The position numbers were made by a program, and so were the translations under genes. This document shows positions 1-11,056 of a DNA stretch of 64,000 nucleotides, one piece after another (positions within the stretch are counted from its first letter, which is position 1; each line of letters begins with the position of its first letter). Below the pieces are notes generated by a model, which saw only the letters and a list, made by a program, of their open reading frames with translations, did not search any database and was not told the origin of the DNA. Origin of the DNA: Euwallacea fornicatus (lineage: Eukaryota; Arthropoda; Insecta; Coleoptera; Curculionidae); assembly GCF_040115645.1 (NCBI RefSeq), contig NC_089546.1:620001-684000 (forward strand), in the 5' to 3' direction.

Positions 1-223
1 TCATTAGGAAGGAGTTTTACGATTTCAAGAGGACCATCGTATTTTTTGTCCAACTTTGCCAAATGAGAGTTTCCAGATGGATGGAAGACGATATCTCCTA
101 CTTTAAAATTTTTGTTAACTCTATTGGTTTTATCGTATTTGGATTTCATATACTCGCCATGCCGGAGTGTGCGTTCGTATGCTAGTAAACGGTCTTTTTC
201 TAAGGTCTCAGTTGTAGTGTGGG
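1..223 (-). pseudogene. gypsy-1 integrase, C-terminal part (cut by window edge and solo LTR)
   Basis: An open minus-strand frame runs from the solo LTR at 224 to the left window edge. It encodes the C-terminal tail of a Ty3/gypsy integrase: a basic segment (RTLRHGEYMKSKYDK), then the small beta-barrel region VGDIVFHPSG and KLDKKYDGPLEIVKLLP, typical of the end of gypsy-type integrases. It continues the pol frame at 771-3560. If the inserted LTR and one copy of its 4-bp target duplication are ignored, the two halves are in the same frame. The stop codon and 3' LTR lie outside the window. Confidence 0.8.
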
Positions 224-770
224 TGTAATGGAACTCGCGAAACAAAACTCGGGAACACTTTTATAGGTTTTATTCCACTCGTTATGACACACACAACACT
301 GAATCGTTACAAAACTAAAGATCTTAGGCTTTAATTGGCATTTAAAATGGAGAGAGTCAAGAGTTATATCAGTTCTATCGTTATTATTAGGGAAAAAGAA
401 TAGTGTAGAATAGAGAGTAGTACAAGGTTCGGGGTATCTTAAGTACTGAAACATGGGGGTCAGTACCCATAGGCGTACTCCGGGTTTAAACAATAGGCAA
501 CATAATCCACAGATGGTAACTTTCCAAATTCTTAACCCGTAAAGTCAAGACAATGGTAAGGAAGGATAATTTACAAGGGTGTTGCAGCTGAAATCTGATT
601 TTGGCAAGAATGAGGATACTTTAGTCTTTTGTCTTGACGAGGAAGAGGAGTGAAAGTTTTTTATGAAGGGTAACCCTTATTGGCAGATAATGGGTTCCCG
701 ACATATGGCCATCCTGGACATACTACTAAAGCAGTGGAAATCCATAGGCGTAGCCTAAGGGTACATTACA
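224..770. mobile_element. Solo LTR, family S, copy 1 (TGTAAT...ATTACA)
   Basis: This 547-bp segment starts TGTAATGG and ends ACATTACA, an LTR-type TG...CA terminus. It is flanked by TGGG at 220-223 and 771-774, a 4-bp target duplication. A related copy at 10594-10977 has the same ends and its own 4-bp duplication. There is no internal region, so this is a solo LTR left by LTR-LTR recombination. It lies inside the gypsy-1 integrase coding region. The 4-bp duplication fits gypsy or BEL; which one cannot be said. Confidence 0.85.
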
Positions 771-3560
771 TGGGGAAGAGCAGACGTTAGGGACTCAATG
801 TTTTGGCTTGTCATGTGCCGACCCGTTAGGAGGTAAATTGGAGAGAATCCTGTAGTTCTCTGAACCGTGGTGTTTAACGTAACCTGCAATTTTTCCGCGC
901 TACTCGCCCATTCTGACTTATCTCTAATTGTTGTTCTCAATAAGTCTAGAACGGTCGAGACATACCTCTCGACTTGGCCATTGCCCCTAGGGGCGCTTTT
1001 TGCTACGCAGTGATGCTCGATGTTTAGATCTGATAGATATTTTTTAACTGTTTTGTCTGTAAAATTTGTGCCGCGATCGGAAATGAACCTTTTTGTGTTC
1101 CCTAAGATATTTAGGTAAATTCTTAAGTTGTCACAGGTTTCCGTTCCCGTTAAAGTTTTTATGGGGATTAGAAAAACAAACTTGGTGAAAGAATCTACCA
1201 AGATTAAAAGGTGTTTAAATCCTTCTTTAGTTTCGGGAAATGGGCCGACACAATCGACGTGTAGGGTATGAAATGGGATTGGTACCTTTTTAATGGGATG
1301 CAGGGTTCCTTGTTTTGGGCCAGTGTGCTTTTTGCTCGCTATGCAGGTCAAGCAATGGTTGCAATATTTTCTGACAAATCGGGCCATTTTTGGAAACCAA
1401 AAATATTGGTTTATCATCGCGAACGTTTTATCTGTTCCGATATGGTTCTGTTCGTCATGAAATAATCTTAACAGACCAAATCGGCTGCTCTTCGGGACGT
1501 AAGCGCGGTAGATGGGGGGGTTTTGTCCTGGGTTAATTTTCCGGAACAAAATGTCGTTCTGGCAAAAGTACTCATGTGTTAGTTTTCCTTCTTCTAGTTT
1601 AGTTTTGATTTCTCGCGCAGCTGGGTCCTTCTTTTGACTGACTTTTAGCCAGTTGTCAGTGGTAATGACGTTTATTCGCAATGCCTTGGGATTTTCTATT
1701 GGATTTCGGCTTAAGTAATCCACGTGCTGAATGTATCTTCCTTTACGGTATTCGATCGTGAAGTTAAATGATTGTAAGTATAGCCACCAGCGGGCGATCC
1801 GCGGTACCAAATCCTTTTTGTTTTGGGTTAGTTTTAAGGCGTTACAATCGGTTACCAGTTTAAAGTTAATACCGAGTAAATATACCCTGAAATATTTTAT
1901 GGCTATGTATACTGCCAGAGTTTCCAACTCATACGAATGGTATCGGCTTTCGGCATCTGTGGTGCGCTTGGAAAAATAGGAAACTACCCTTGTAATTTTA
2001 TTCGGATGTTTTTGAAGGAGTATTGCCCCGAACCCCAATGAGCTGGCGTCCGTATGCAACTCGGTTTCTAGACTTGGGTCGAAAATAGCTAGCAATGGGA
2101 ACTGGCTTAGAAAAGCGCAAACGTAGTTTTTCGCGATTTCTTGTTCGCTTCCCCAAACGAATTTTTCACTGCTTTTCGTCAGCCTAGTTATAGGGGCGGT
2201 ACGAGTCGCGAACTCTGGAATATATTTCCGAAAGTAGCTTGCTAACCCCATGAATTGGCGAACCTGCTTGACATTCCTTGGTTCAGGCGCCCTGAGTAAG
2301 GCCCCTACCTTTTCTGGTCCCGGTTTTACTCCGGTTTCTGATATAACTTGTCCTAAATACAGTATTTCCTTTTGGAAGAATTTACATTTCTTGATATTTA
2401 GGGAGAACCCAGCGGCGAACAATGCCTGTAGAACGCGATCTAGTCTTGCTAACCCCTCGTCGATCGTATTTGATGGAATTAACACATCGTCCATGTAAAC
2501 CAAGGTGTCCTTGTCTTTTAGTTTACCTAGAGCTTTGCATATTGCTCTTTGGAACACAGCCGGTGCGTTTGACAACCCAAAAGGGACTCTTAAATATTCA
2601 AACTGACCGTCAGGTGCGACAAACGCTGTTTTGTCAATAGAACTTTCTGACACTGGGATCTGATGGTACCCCGAAGCCATGTCAAGGGTCGTAAAATATT
2701 TGGTTTTCCCTAACTGGTCAATTTGATCATCAATACGCGGTAAGGGGAAGCGGTCCTTTACAGTTATTTGATTCAGTGCACGATAGTCAACGCACAACCT
2801 ACTCGAACCGTCCTTTTTGTGAACCAAAATTACGGGACTGGCGTAAGGAGAGCTACTTTCCCTAATGATTTGATTTTTTAGCAAGTCTTCGGTAATTTCT
2901 TTGAGTTTTTCGCGATCGCACAAAGCCATCCGGTATGGGTTATAGCGGATTATTTTGTCACTCTTCAATTTTATTTCGAGTTCTCCCGTACTGATTTTAG
3001 TTACCGTATTCCCTGTAGTGATGTGAGCTCTATACTTAAATAAAATGGCTCTTAGTGAGTCGAGATCTTTCCCCGTAAGTGTGGTTACGATGAGTTCGTC
3101 GGCCAGCGAAACAGGATTAATACTTCCTACCTCTTTGCTATTTTCGCAGATCAAACGAACTCGGGTGCCCTCCGAATCAGTCATAATTTGAATACCCTTA
3201 TGCTCAAATAAATTTTGACCCAAAATAACATCGAAATCCATGACCGTATCTTCGACCACGCAAAAAAGTAGCCGAAAGGCCGTTCCTTCACGTTCTATCG
3301 TAATATATGTTTCACAATTAGTCGGAACCATCTTACCTCCGACTCCTTTCAATAACAAGAAACTAGGAATCAAATTACAACTGAGTCCCCTAGCAACGCT
3401 TTCCCGAATCAAACTACATTCGGCCCCAGTATCTATCAAGCAGTTGACTTCCTTACCTTGAATTATGAACTTTGTACAAAAATCGTTATTTAGTTTGACA
3501 GTGAAGAAATTAATATTCGCTACTTTATTATCAGATTCTCTAAACCTCTTGTTTTTTTTT
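771..3560 (-). CDS. pol: gypsy-1 pol: protease, reverse transcriptase, RNase H, integrase
   Basis: A long open minus-strand frame encodes a Ty3/gypsy polyprotein. In order: aspartic protease with IDTGAECSLI; reverse transcriptase with the PYRMALCDREKLKEI entry region, LVHKKDGSSRLCVDYRALN, FTTLDMASGYHQIPV and the catalytic VYMDDVL; RNase H with ELHTDASSLGFGAILLQ and ELETLAV; integrase zinc finger (H...H...CNHCLTC) and core with HVDCVGPFP and FISDRGTNF. No internal stop is seen. The frame is already open upstream of the protease, directly at the A-run that ends gag, so expression by -1 frameshifting from gag fits better than a separate start. The C-terminus is severed by the solo LTR at 224-770. 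This is an intact-looking frame in a broken element. Confidence 0.93.
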
Positions 3561-4348
3561 TAAGCATTTTGACTCTTCATGGCCTTGTTTGTGGCAGAAA
3601 CTACAGGTTACGCGGGTAAGATTTGTCCCCGACCCTGATTCTTTCCCTGAATTTGGACAGTTACGAGCTAAGTGTCCCGGGGTTTTACAGAAATAACAGG
3701 ATTTAGAGTCGCCTTCATTCCCGAACGGGTACCCGCGTTTCGTTCGCATTGATGCAACCTGCCTATTACTGTTGGCTATTTTGAAATTATTCAAAAGAGA
3801 CATCAACGCAGCCACTGCAGTGACTCCACTATTAAACAATGCAGTTCGTACCGTTGGGACTCTAACATCGCCTATCACAAGTTCTACTAACTGAGCCTCA
3901 GACAAATCCTCAGAAAAAAAAGTTCAAAGATCTAAGCAAGGAAATTTTCTTTCTAGCATACTCGTAGTACTCTTTGGCGTCATTGCTGGAATATCGGCTA
4001 GCCTGGCGAAACCGCTCACCGGTTGTTCTTCGGTGGGTAGAGATCCGACAACTCAGTCTTGAAGTTTTCCCATGTTCTTTCGGAAGGCTGCCAGACGTTG
4101 AACCATTCCTTAGCGTCGCCCATCAATCCACTAACTGCTCGCGGTAGCGTCTCCAAATCGGTCCAATTGAAGGTGTCTTTAATTTTTTCGATTTCGATCA
4201 CCCATTTTGCTGCCCCCAAATCATCGCTCGTTGGATCGAACACTGGTATTTGGATCGAGGTGACAGCACTTCTAGAAGAGTTTGCTTGCATAGTGCTTTC
4301 CCTCATTTGTTGGAGAGTGTCCGTCAGAACTTGGACCAAAGCTTCCAT
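3540..4348 (-). pseudogene. gag: gypsy-1 gag (frameshifted)
   Basis: Two minus-strand open segments, 4016-4348 and 3540-3905, make up a gag. The N-terminal part has a retrotransposon-gag-like capsid region (AAKWVIEIEKIKDTFNW, LMGDAKEWFNVW, WENFKTELSDLYP). The C-terminal part has two CCHC zinc knuckles, CYFCKTPGHLARNCP and CSFCHKQGHEESKC. Between 3906 and 4015 the reading frame is lost and regained, so at least one indel has broken the gene. It lies directly upstream of pol on the same strand. Confidence 0.85.
3552..3561 (-). promoter_or_regulatory. Candidate -1 ribosomal frameshift site (A10 run) between gag and pol
   Basis: The minus strand has ten consecutive A residues just before the gag stop codon. 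Gag reads Lys-Lys-Lys-Gln-Glu-Val-stop through it, and the pol frame is the -1 frame and opens at the same place. An A AAA AAA heptamer is a permissive slippery sequence. I did not model a downstream stimulatory structure. Confidence 0.55.
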
Positions 4349-4469
4349 GTTCTCTTTTTGTCACACTCGCGGATCGTGAAAAAAAAGGAACTTTTTAGGT
4401 AACCACTTCGCGTTATCGGCACACAAATAGAATACCAATCCGAACACAACTGTGGCACTAATCGGGATG

Positions 4470-4484
4470 GAATCCCACTTCTGA
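4470..4484 (-). other. gypsy-1 primer-binding site (tRNA-Leu-like)
   Basis: On the minus strand this reads TCAGAAGTGGGATTC, immediately after the proposed LTR end ...CTTACA. It is 15 nt identical to the complement of the 3' end of common eukaryotic tRNA-Leu. The usual leading TGG is missing, so the match is offset from the CCA end. Confidence 0.55.
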
Positions 4485-4796
4485 TGTAAGATTTACGGTT
4501 CAAGGGTGAAGAGGAAAACACAATTTTCAGAGCACTTCTTTATTCTCCGGGAACCAAAAATGGAATCCCGATACAACCCGGTATCCATACACAGAACACA
4601 TCCCCTCTTTTCGAGAGAACCGATAAGATGGAAGGGCTGTCCACTCTTTTCCCACGGGTACCAAACCCCTAAACGTCATTCTCACCTACGCGAAAGGAAT
4701 TTATAAACAACCCTCTCTTTCCACGTTAATCTGGGGAAGAGTTTGGTACCAAAAACTTGTACCACTTTCAGATAATGCCAATTAATGGTCTTAACA
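4485..4796 (-). repeat. gypsy-1 5' LTR (proposed boundaries)
   Basis: On the minus strand this 312-bp segment begins TGTTAAGACC and ends AATCTTACA, directly before the primer-binding site. Inside it, in the right order, are a TATA-like TTTATAAA (4707-4700) and an AATAAA polyadenylation signal (4544-4539). The partner 3' LTR is outside the window, so the outer edge is inferred from the terminal motif only. Confidence 0.5.
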
Positions 4797-5652
4797 CAAA
4801 CAAGAAATGCGAGAATATTCGTGACAGCCCTTTTACCATTTTCTCGCACTTATCTTGGAAGGAATTTAGAGCCAGAACACCATGATATTTTCGGATAATT
4901 GATTAATTGTTTCAACATAGACAAAGAATGCTCACATATATAATTCTTAACACTTTGCGCGACACATCTTCTAGATTCTTGCATACATGCTCTAGTAATC
5001 TTCTTGTTACTACAGTGGTGCTTGCCTTTATTGTAGCAAACGCCAAATTTATCTTCCCCTTGCAAACTGCTATATCTTTGATTTTCATTAGATTTTTTGT
5101 TATAGTTTTGGTTTTTTCCAATCTTTCGCTAGTCGAATCAATTCTCACTGGAAATATGTAACGGTTTAAGTATTTTTCTCGGTTTTCGCTTTGCATTGTG
5201 GGAATATCGTGTTCTTCCAAAGTGTATATCCTATTTATTTCCATATTATTCCTTTTCTACACCTTAGCTATTCGCATGGAAATATCCTCGAGCTGCTACA
5301 GCAACTTACTGTTCTGGTAGTCCGTATCTGCTACAATTACGATATCCTGGAATTCTCGCTCTAGTACTGTTAATGTTAACATAATCTTGATCGGGTATTT
5401 TATTTCCAAATTATCATCAGATAGTGGGCGATTTTTTGTAATTCATTCGTAAAATTACTGTAGCTGAATTTTTTTAGACTTAGTTTTTCTTTAAACATCA
5501 ATTTCTTTGTTAGCTTTAAAAAAATGCTTTCTCAAAAATCTAAAATGTACAAAATCAAGAATTTAAAAACGTTTTAAAGTGTGATATTTTTCAAATCTTT
5601 TTCCTGGATAATCGTTCTTTGCTTTTTTTTTCTAAAGCCAGATGTTGATGAT
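4797..5652. other. Unassigned AT-rich interval between gypsy-1 and BEL-1
   Basis: No element could be named here. A minus-strand open frame of 110 codons (4912-5244) has a plausible protein-like composition, with segments such as LAFATIKASTTVV and RRLLEHVCKNLEDV, and may be a fragment of an old retroelement polyprotein. I do not recognise the domain. The rest is AT-rich with no clear coding signal or repeat boundary. Confidence 0.4.
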
Positions 5653-6412
5653 TGTTTAGACCAGGGGCTTTTAGTCTCTCTCTAACAGAATCGACTGCCT
5701 TACAAGGCACCCGCGGAAGTATCTCCTTTTCGCTGTAGAGAGTTATTACGAGTCGAAGGGCCAGACGCTTCTTCGTCAATTGAGATATATGGGATCCAAG
5801 GGTTCGGGGAAAACAAACTCTGTAGCACGAACTAATGAATTTACTTCACACTACAGATATCACACTATTTTATACACTACCGTCTTACAACTTCATACAC
5901 ACTACAAATTTACAGTTGCGGTACCGGGTTGCCCGAGATCTGAGAAGGTGTACGTGTATAGTTAGAGAGGTGGTTTACATATTAGTTACAAGACAGAGGT
6001 TTGAGACAGAGAGTTTTGCGTTCACGGACCGAGAAGTGTCTGAGAAAACGGGAGAGAGCGAGCTGAGCGACTGACCGTGAATACCTCGGGTACAAAAAAG
6101 TTCAAGTTGAGAGCCAGAGGGTTGTTACTGTTTTTAACACACGTTTTCTTTTTTTTTCAAAGATCTCCACAGTAAAAGCCCAGAAGTGGCTTTGCTGGTT
6201 CCTTTGGTATTTTTATTGGTACCCTCCATAAACCAGCAGAGTGATAAATCAAGGAACCAGTGCCATCACCGTGGCCAGGTTTAGGCACATAGGGGTAAAT
6301 GCTGCATCGCGGGGTGCGATGCAGCAGATATACATTGGAATTATTCCAACGTCTTTATAGTCTAATTGCAACCCAGCAATGCTGCTGATTTATGTTGGTT
6401 TTTTTCCCAACA
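5653..6412 (-). repeat. BEL-1 3' LTR
   Basis: On the minus strand this 760-bp LTR starts TGTTGGG, just after a polypurine tract, and ends CCTGGCCTAAACA. Positions 5653-6334 are nearly identical to 15318-15998, the other LTR of the element, differing at scattered sites. The remaining 78 bp (6335-6412) have no counterpart at the other end. An AG-rich and palindromic stretch (GCTGCATCGC...GCGATGCAGC, 6301-6325) lies near its minus-strand start. Confidence 0.85.
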
Positions 6413-6424
6413 TACTGCCCCCCG
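6413..6424 (-). other. BEL-1 polypurine tract
   Basis: On the minus strand the sequence GGGGGGCAGTA lies directly before the LTR start TGTTGG. The same motif and junction recur at the second BEL LTR near 47971-47983, which supports both boundaries. Confidence 0.7.
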
Positions 6425-6689
6425 GCATTGGAGCGTCCAGCGAAAACGAAATGATACATGTGATAGGATGTGAGTAATGCTGCGGAAATACAATCTTCTT
6501 AGGCCAGGTGACGCAGGGAAGCCATGAGCATTTTTTTAATGTCCGCGGGGGAGAATAGTGATGATTAGCAATTGCAGGGAGCGATGAAAAAAACAATAAG
6601 AAGTATATACCAGAAGGTGGTTGAAACTAACCTATGAGACTAACCCATGAAAGAGAAGAGCAGATGTTATGCTATTACAGCAAGAGTGA

Positions 6690-8816
6690 TTAGTGTTTAC
6701 TCGGAACAGGGTCAAGGGGGTCGCGCTTCTGATCGGGCAAAGAGGATATTTTGGTAATTGGCCTAGTCATTTTAGTCCTCTGAGTATAGAGTTTTACCAT
6801 TCGAACGACTCCATCAGGACCGAGCATAACTTCGGTGATTCTTGCTAGAGGCCACTTTAAGGGGGGAAGACCATCTTCCTTGAAGAACAACCAGATCACC
6901 CACCTCCACGTTTCTGGACGGCTTGGCCCACTTCGAACGGTTTTGAAGTCTGTTTAGGTAGTCCATGGACCAGCGCTTCCGGAACGTTTGCTGGATTTGG
7001 GCATGTTTTTGCCATCGAGCTAGTCGATGTTCCTTTATGTAGGCAACATTTTTGTCAGGGTACGATCTGAGGGGGGCGCAGATTAAAAAATGTCCGGGTG
7101 TTAATGCTGTACATTCAGAAGGATCAGTGAACATGGAGCAGAGTGGCCTAGAGTTCAGTATGGCCTCTATCTGGCACAATACTGTGGAGAATTCTTCAAA
7201 TGTAAAGTGTGCGTTGCCCACTAGTCGTTTGAGGTAACATTTGGCGCTCTTAATTGCAGATTCCCACAATCCTCCCCAATGAGGAGAACGTGGAGGAATG
7301 AATTTTCATCGGATTTCATTCAGGGACATTTCGTCTTGAAGTGCAGCATGAATCTTGTCTTTCTTGCAAGCTTGATACAATGCCTTCAGCTCATTGCAAG
7401 ATCCCGCAAAATTGGTGCCATTATCACTAAAGATGACGAAGGGATTTCCCCGTCGAGAAATGAAGCGCTTAAGAGACATAATAAAGTGTTCCGTGGAAAG
7501 ACCCGATACTAATTCGATATGCACAGCTTTTGTAACCATGCACACAAACACCGCAATATACGCCTTGGTCATGGGGGCTTTCTGCAGATTGGATGTTTTT
7601 AGTAGGAATGGGCCGCCAAAGTCTACCCCCACATTCTGGAAGGGTCTCGAAATTGTTACCCGTTCCTTCGGGAAGCTGGCCATTATTTGCTAACAGATTC
7701 GAGCGTTGAACCTATGGCAAACGACGTATTTTCTAATGATGCGCTTTATTTCGCGTAGTCCATTGAGTGGCCAGAATCGGTTTTAACATTGCTCAACATG
7801 CAGTGAGCACCCGCATGCCCCAACCGAATGTGCTCATGAGTGAGTATGAGGACAACTACGCGATCTTGAGATGGGAGGAGAAGAGGATGTTGTTGATCGT
7901 AGGGGATGCTTGCATTAGCTAACCTTCCACCTACTCTGAGAAGACCATGAGGATCCACGAAAGGGGTCAAGGCCTTGAGATTTTTGTTCGATAAGAATCT
8001 ATATGTTTTGAGTTCCAGAAGTTCCTTCTGAAATTTCCAATTTTCGATCATTGATATAATAAGATTCTCAACGCTTCTCAACTCGTCAACGGATATCACA
8101 GATGTTAGTCTTTTTGATTTGCGAGGACGGGCGTTATTGATGAAGCGTAACACATATGCCATTGATCGTTTGAGACAAGAATACGTCGAGTGTCTTGCGA
8201 ATTTGTCGTACCAGAATTGAGTTGGTCCGTAAACTTCGCTGTTGACTAGCAGACTTGTCTTCCTTTCTTCAGGAAGGGTTAACGGGGGGAGTAGCAAACT
8301 AATGAAGTCCAGACGCATCTCAACTTTGTGTAGGAATTTAGGCCCGTTGAATCAGAGTCCAGACTTAATAACTTCGTCTGAAAAACGGCTTCGGGACAAC
8401 AGGTCCGCTGGATTGTCAGCTGACTTAACGTGTCTCCAGGTGGCATTACGCGACTTGTCCTGAATTTGGGAGACGCGATTGGCCACGAAGACCGTCCATC
8501 GGCTGGCATGACTACTGCATCAACTGATCGCGATTTGAGAATCTGATTATAAATTGAGGGAGTCAAAGGGTACCTTATTTTCAAGGATTCTCTTTAGATT
8601 ATGTGTCAGTTTTGCTAACAGCAGCATGGTACAGAGCTCTAACCTGGGAATGGATACGGTCTTCATGGGAGCCACTTTTGATTTTGCCGATAGAAGATTG
8701 CATGAAACGCTACCATCCATGTATTCGCGACGGATGTACACACTGGCTCCATATGCCACCAAACTCGCATGCGCGAACCCGTGCAATTCTGTCTTGCGCG
8801 CAACTTTTGGAAAATA
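6690..8816 (-). pseudogene. pol: BEL-1 pol, C-terminal half: RNase H, integrase, DUF5641-like tail
   Basis: Several overlapping minus-strand frames together give the 3' half of a BEL/Pao pol. RNase H is at 8547-8816 (ELHGFAHASLVAYGASVYI; TVSIPRLELCTMLLLAKL). The integrase zinc region is at 7746-8318 (GGRLANASIPYDQQHPLLLP, then HEHIRLGHAGAH). The integrase core is at 7120-7683 (FQNVGVDFGGPF, VIFSDNGTNF, and WESAIKSAKCYLKR for the catalytic Glu). The C-terminal domain with VGDLVVLQGRWSS follows. Frameshifts near 8300, 7700, 7300 and 6850 mean it is not translatable as one protein. The gene is separated from its reverse transcriptase half by the DD41D element. Confidence 0.88.
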
Positions 8817-9468
8817 TACAGGGTGGCGCAATAGTGTGACAAAGTACCATATCTTCCTTATTTTACAAAATTTAAAAAAAGTGTTCGTATAAAAGTTATA
8901 TGTGAACATACAGGCTACATTTTAAAAATATTTTTTATCATATAGGGTGTTGCATAAAGACAGGTCAAAACATTTGTTCATTTTCTTTAATGGAACCCCC
9001 TATATATTATTGTATATTTGGATTCCTCGTAAAATTCTCTTCATGGTAGGATAATTAGTTTTAAATTAAATTGGAACGTTGACTGCTTATGTCGAAAAAT
9101 GTTTAAATTTGAAGCAAAACATGGTTCCATAACATGCGCTATAACTTTCAAAGCACGTTAATTATTTTAACAAAAATTGACACAACAGAAGACAAAGGGA
9201 TGCTCAAGTGCCTTGTTCAACGAAAAAGTCGGTTTCTTATTCAGAATACTTTCTACAGGCCCTGCAACTTGGGAATATTCAAATTCATTTTTCTTGAAAT
9301 TTTTAAATGGGACACCCTGTATTTACGAATCCTATATTGTTGAGATTTGAATCCTCTTCAACTTTTGTTAAGGTAACATTATACGCATTCCCTTTAGTTT
9401 TGGCGGAATTCTCATTTCTTTAATACATTTGCAAATAAAACATGCTACGTCTATTAATAGTTTAATTT
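8817..9468. repeat. M1 left terminal inverted repeat
   Basis: This matches the complement of 11057-11696. It contains the 12-bp GGATGCTCAAGT-type insertion near 9196-9210 that the other arm lacks. It carries no gene. Confidence 0.9.
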
Positions 9469-9505
9469 AAATTTATTAATATTATACACTGTGTAATATA
9501 GACAT

Positions 9506-10567
9506 TTACCTAATTAAATGTTCAAAGTGTCTGCCATTTTCTTGAATACAAAGTTCAAGACGTCTCTCAAAAGCATCACTTAAATTTCGACACATTGCAA
9601 CAGTTATACTGCGAAAACAATTTCTAATTCGAATTTTCATGTCTTCTCTTGTAGTCGGAGGTATTTTATAAACTTGTTCTTTAACAAATCCCCATATTGA
9701 AAAATCCATTTTCGTCAAATCTGGTGATCTAGGCGGCCAAGCGGTAGGTCCTCCCCTTCCAATCCAACGATTGTGGTATGTTTCAGTTAAAAAATTGATG
9801 ATTGGCCTTGTATGATGAACCGGGGCCCCATCATGAAGAAACCACATTTCCTGTGAAAATTCAATTCCTTTTTGAGCAAAGAGGCCAGGCAAATGATTCT
9901 GTAAAAAGTCCAAATACACTTCTCCTGTTACTCTTTGCTCAAAAAAGTATGGACCAATTACGTTATCACCGATAACTCCTCCTCAAACATTTAAAGACCA
10001 CCTAATTTGGGTATTATATCTACAAAAATGTGGATTTTCTGTTGCATAATAATGAAAATTATGCCTGTTAACATTGCCATTTCGGTGAAAAGTAGCCTCA
10101 TCTCCAAACAACACCAAATGAACAAAATTTCTTTGTACCCGAATTTTGTCTTGAGCCCACAGACAAAACTCTAGCCTTCTTTGGTAGTCTTCAGCATTTA
10201 ATTCTTGAAGTAATTGAATATGATAAGGATGCATTTTATTGATTTTCAGGATACGCTGAACGGTTCTTCGATCAACATCGACCTGCTGCGATAGCTGCCT
10301 TTGGCTAATATGCGGGTTTTCAGTCACTGTTAAGAGAACATTTAGTTCGTTTTCTTCGGTTCTTGATCGTTTTTGTCTATTAACTTTGTTGTATACAACA
10401 TTTCCAGTCCTCTCAAAACGTTCCATAAGTTTTTCAAATGCCCTTTTCTCAGGTTGTCTTCTCTCGGGATATCGTTCCTGATACAATCTTTTAGCTAATA
10501 GTGCATTTTTCTCACTAGCACCCAACACGAAAATCATGTCAACCATTTCGGATTGTGAAAAGTTCAT
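9506..10567 (-). pseudogene. M1 transposase (DD41D), one in-frame stop
   Basis: Transposases of this superfamily cut and paste DNA at TA sites. The N-terminus (FSQSEMVDMIFVLGAS, then YQERYPERRQPEKRAF) is a helix-turn-helix like the DUF4817 domain. A second HTH follows (SQRQLSQQVDVDRRTVQRIL). The catalytic residues are seen as LFGDEATFHRNG, WFLHDGAPVHH and SPDLTKMDFSIWG; 41 residues separate the second and third Asp, hence DD41D. The start at 10567 gives the usual N-terminus. One TGA near 9985, where the family has Trp, is the only break, so the copy died recently or works with readthrough. Its 5' leader is interrupted by the solo LTR 27 bp upstream. Confidence 0.9.
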
Positions 10568-10593
10568 ATTTAAATTTATTACAACCTTATTAC

Positions 10594-10977
10594 TGTAATG
10601 GAACTCGCGAAACAAAACTCGGGAACACTTCAGTAGATTTTATTTCACTCGTTTCACAAGTTTCGGGGTATCTTAAGTACTAAAAATGGGGGTTTTAGGC
10701 ATTAAGCAAAATAATCCACAGATGGTAACTTTCAAAATTCTTAACCCGTAAAGTCAAGACAATGGTAAGAAAGGGTAATTTATGAGGGTGTTGCAGCTGT
10801 AGTCTGATTTTAGCAAAATGTGGATGCTTTAGGCTTTTGTCTTTACGAGGAAGAGGAGTGAAAGTCTTTATGAAGGGTAACTCTTATTGGAAGATAATGG
10901 GTTCCCGACATATGGCCATCCTGGACATACCACTAAGGCAGTGGGAATTCATAGACGTAGCCTAAGGGTACATTACA
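10594..10977. mobile_element. Solo LTR, family S, copy 2
   Basis: The ends match the copy at 224-770: TGTAATGG...ACATTACA. The flanks are TTAC at 10590-10593 and 10978-10981, a perfect 4-bp target duplication. At 384 bp it lacks about 160 bp that copy 1 has after the first 60 bp. It lies just upstream of the M1 transposase start. Confidence 0.87.
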
Positions 10978-11056
10978 TTACAACTGATGTACAAGTGATC
11001 AATAAATAATAAATTTGACGTTTAAAATTTGTCAATGGCTTTCATGGCAAACTAGA

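Noticed and set aside
4912..5244. A 110-codon minus-strand frame as a host gene
   Set aside because: No start context, no recognisable domain and flanking stops; it is more likely a retroelement scrap. Listed only within the unassigned interval.
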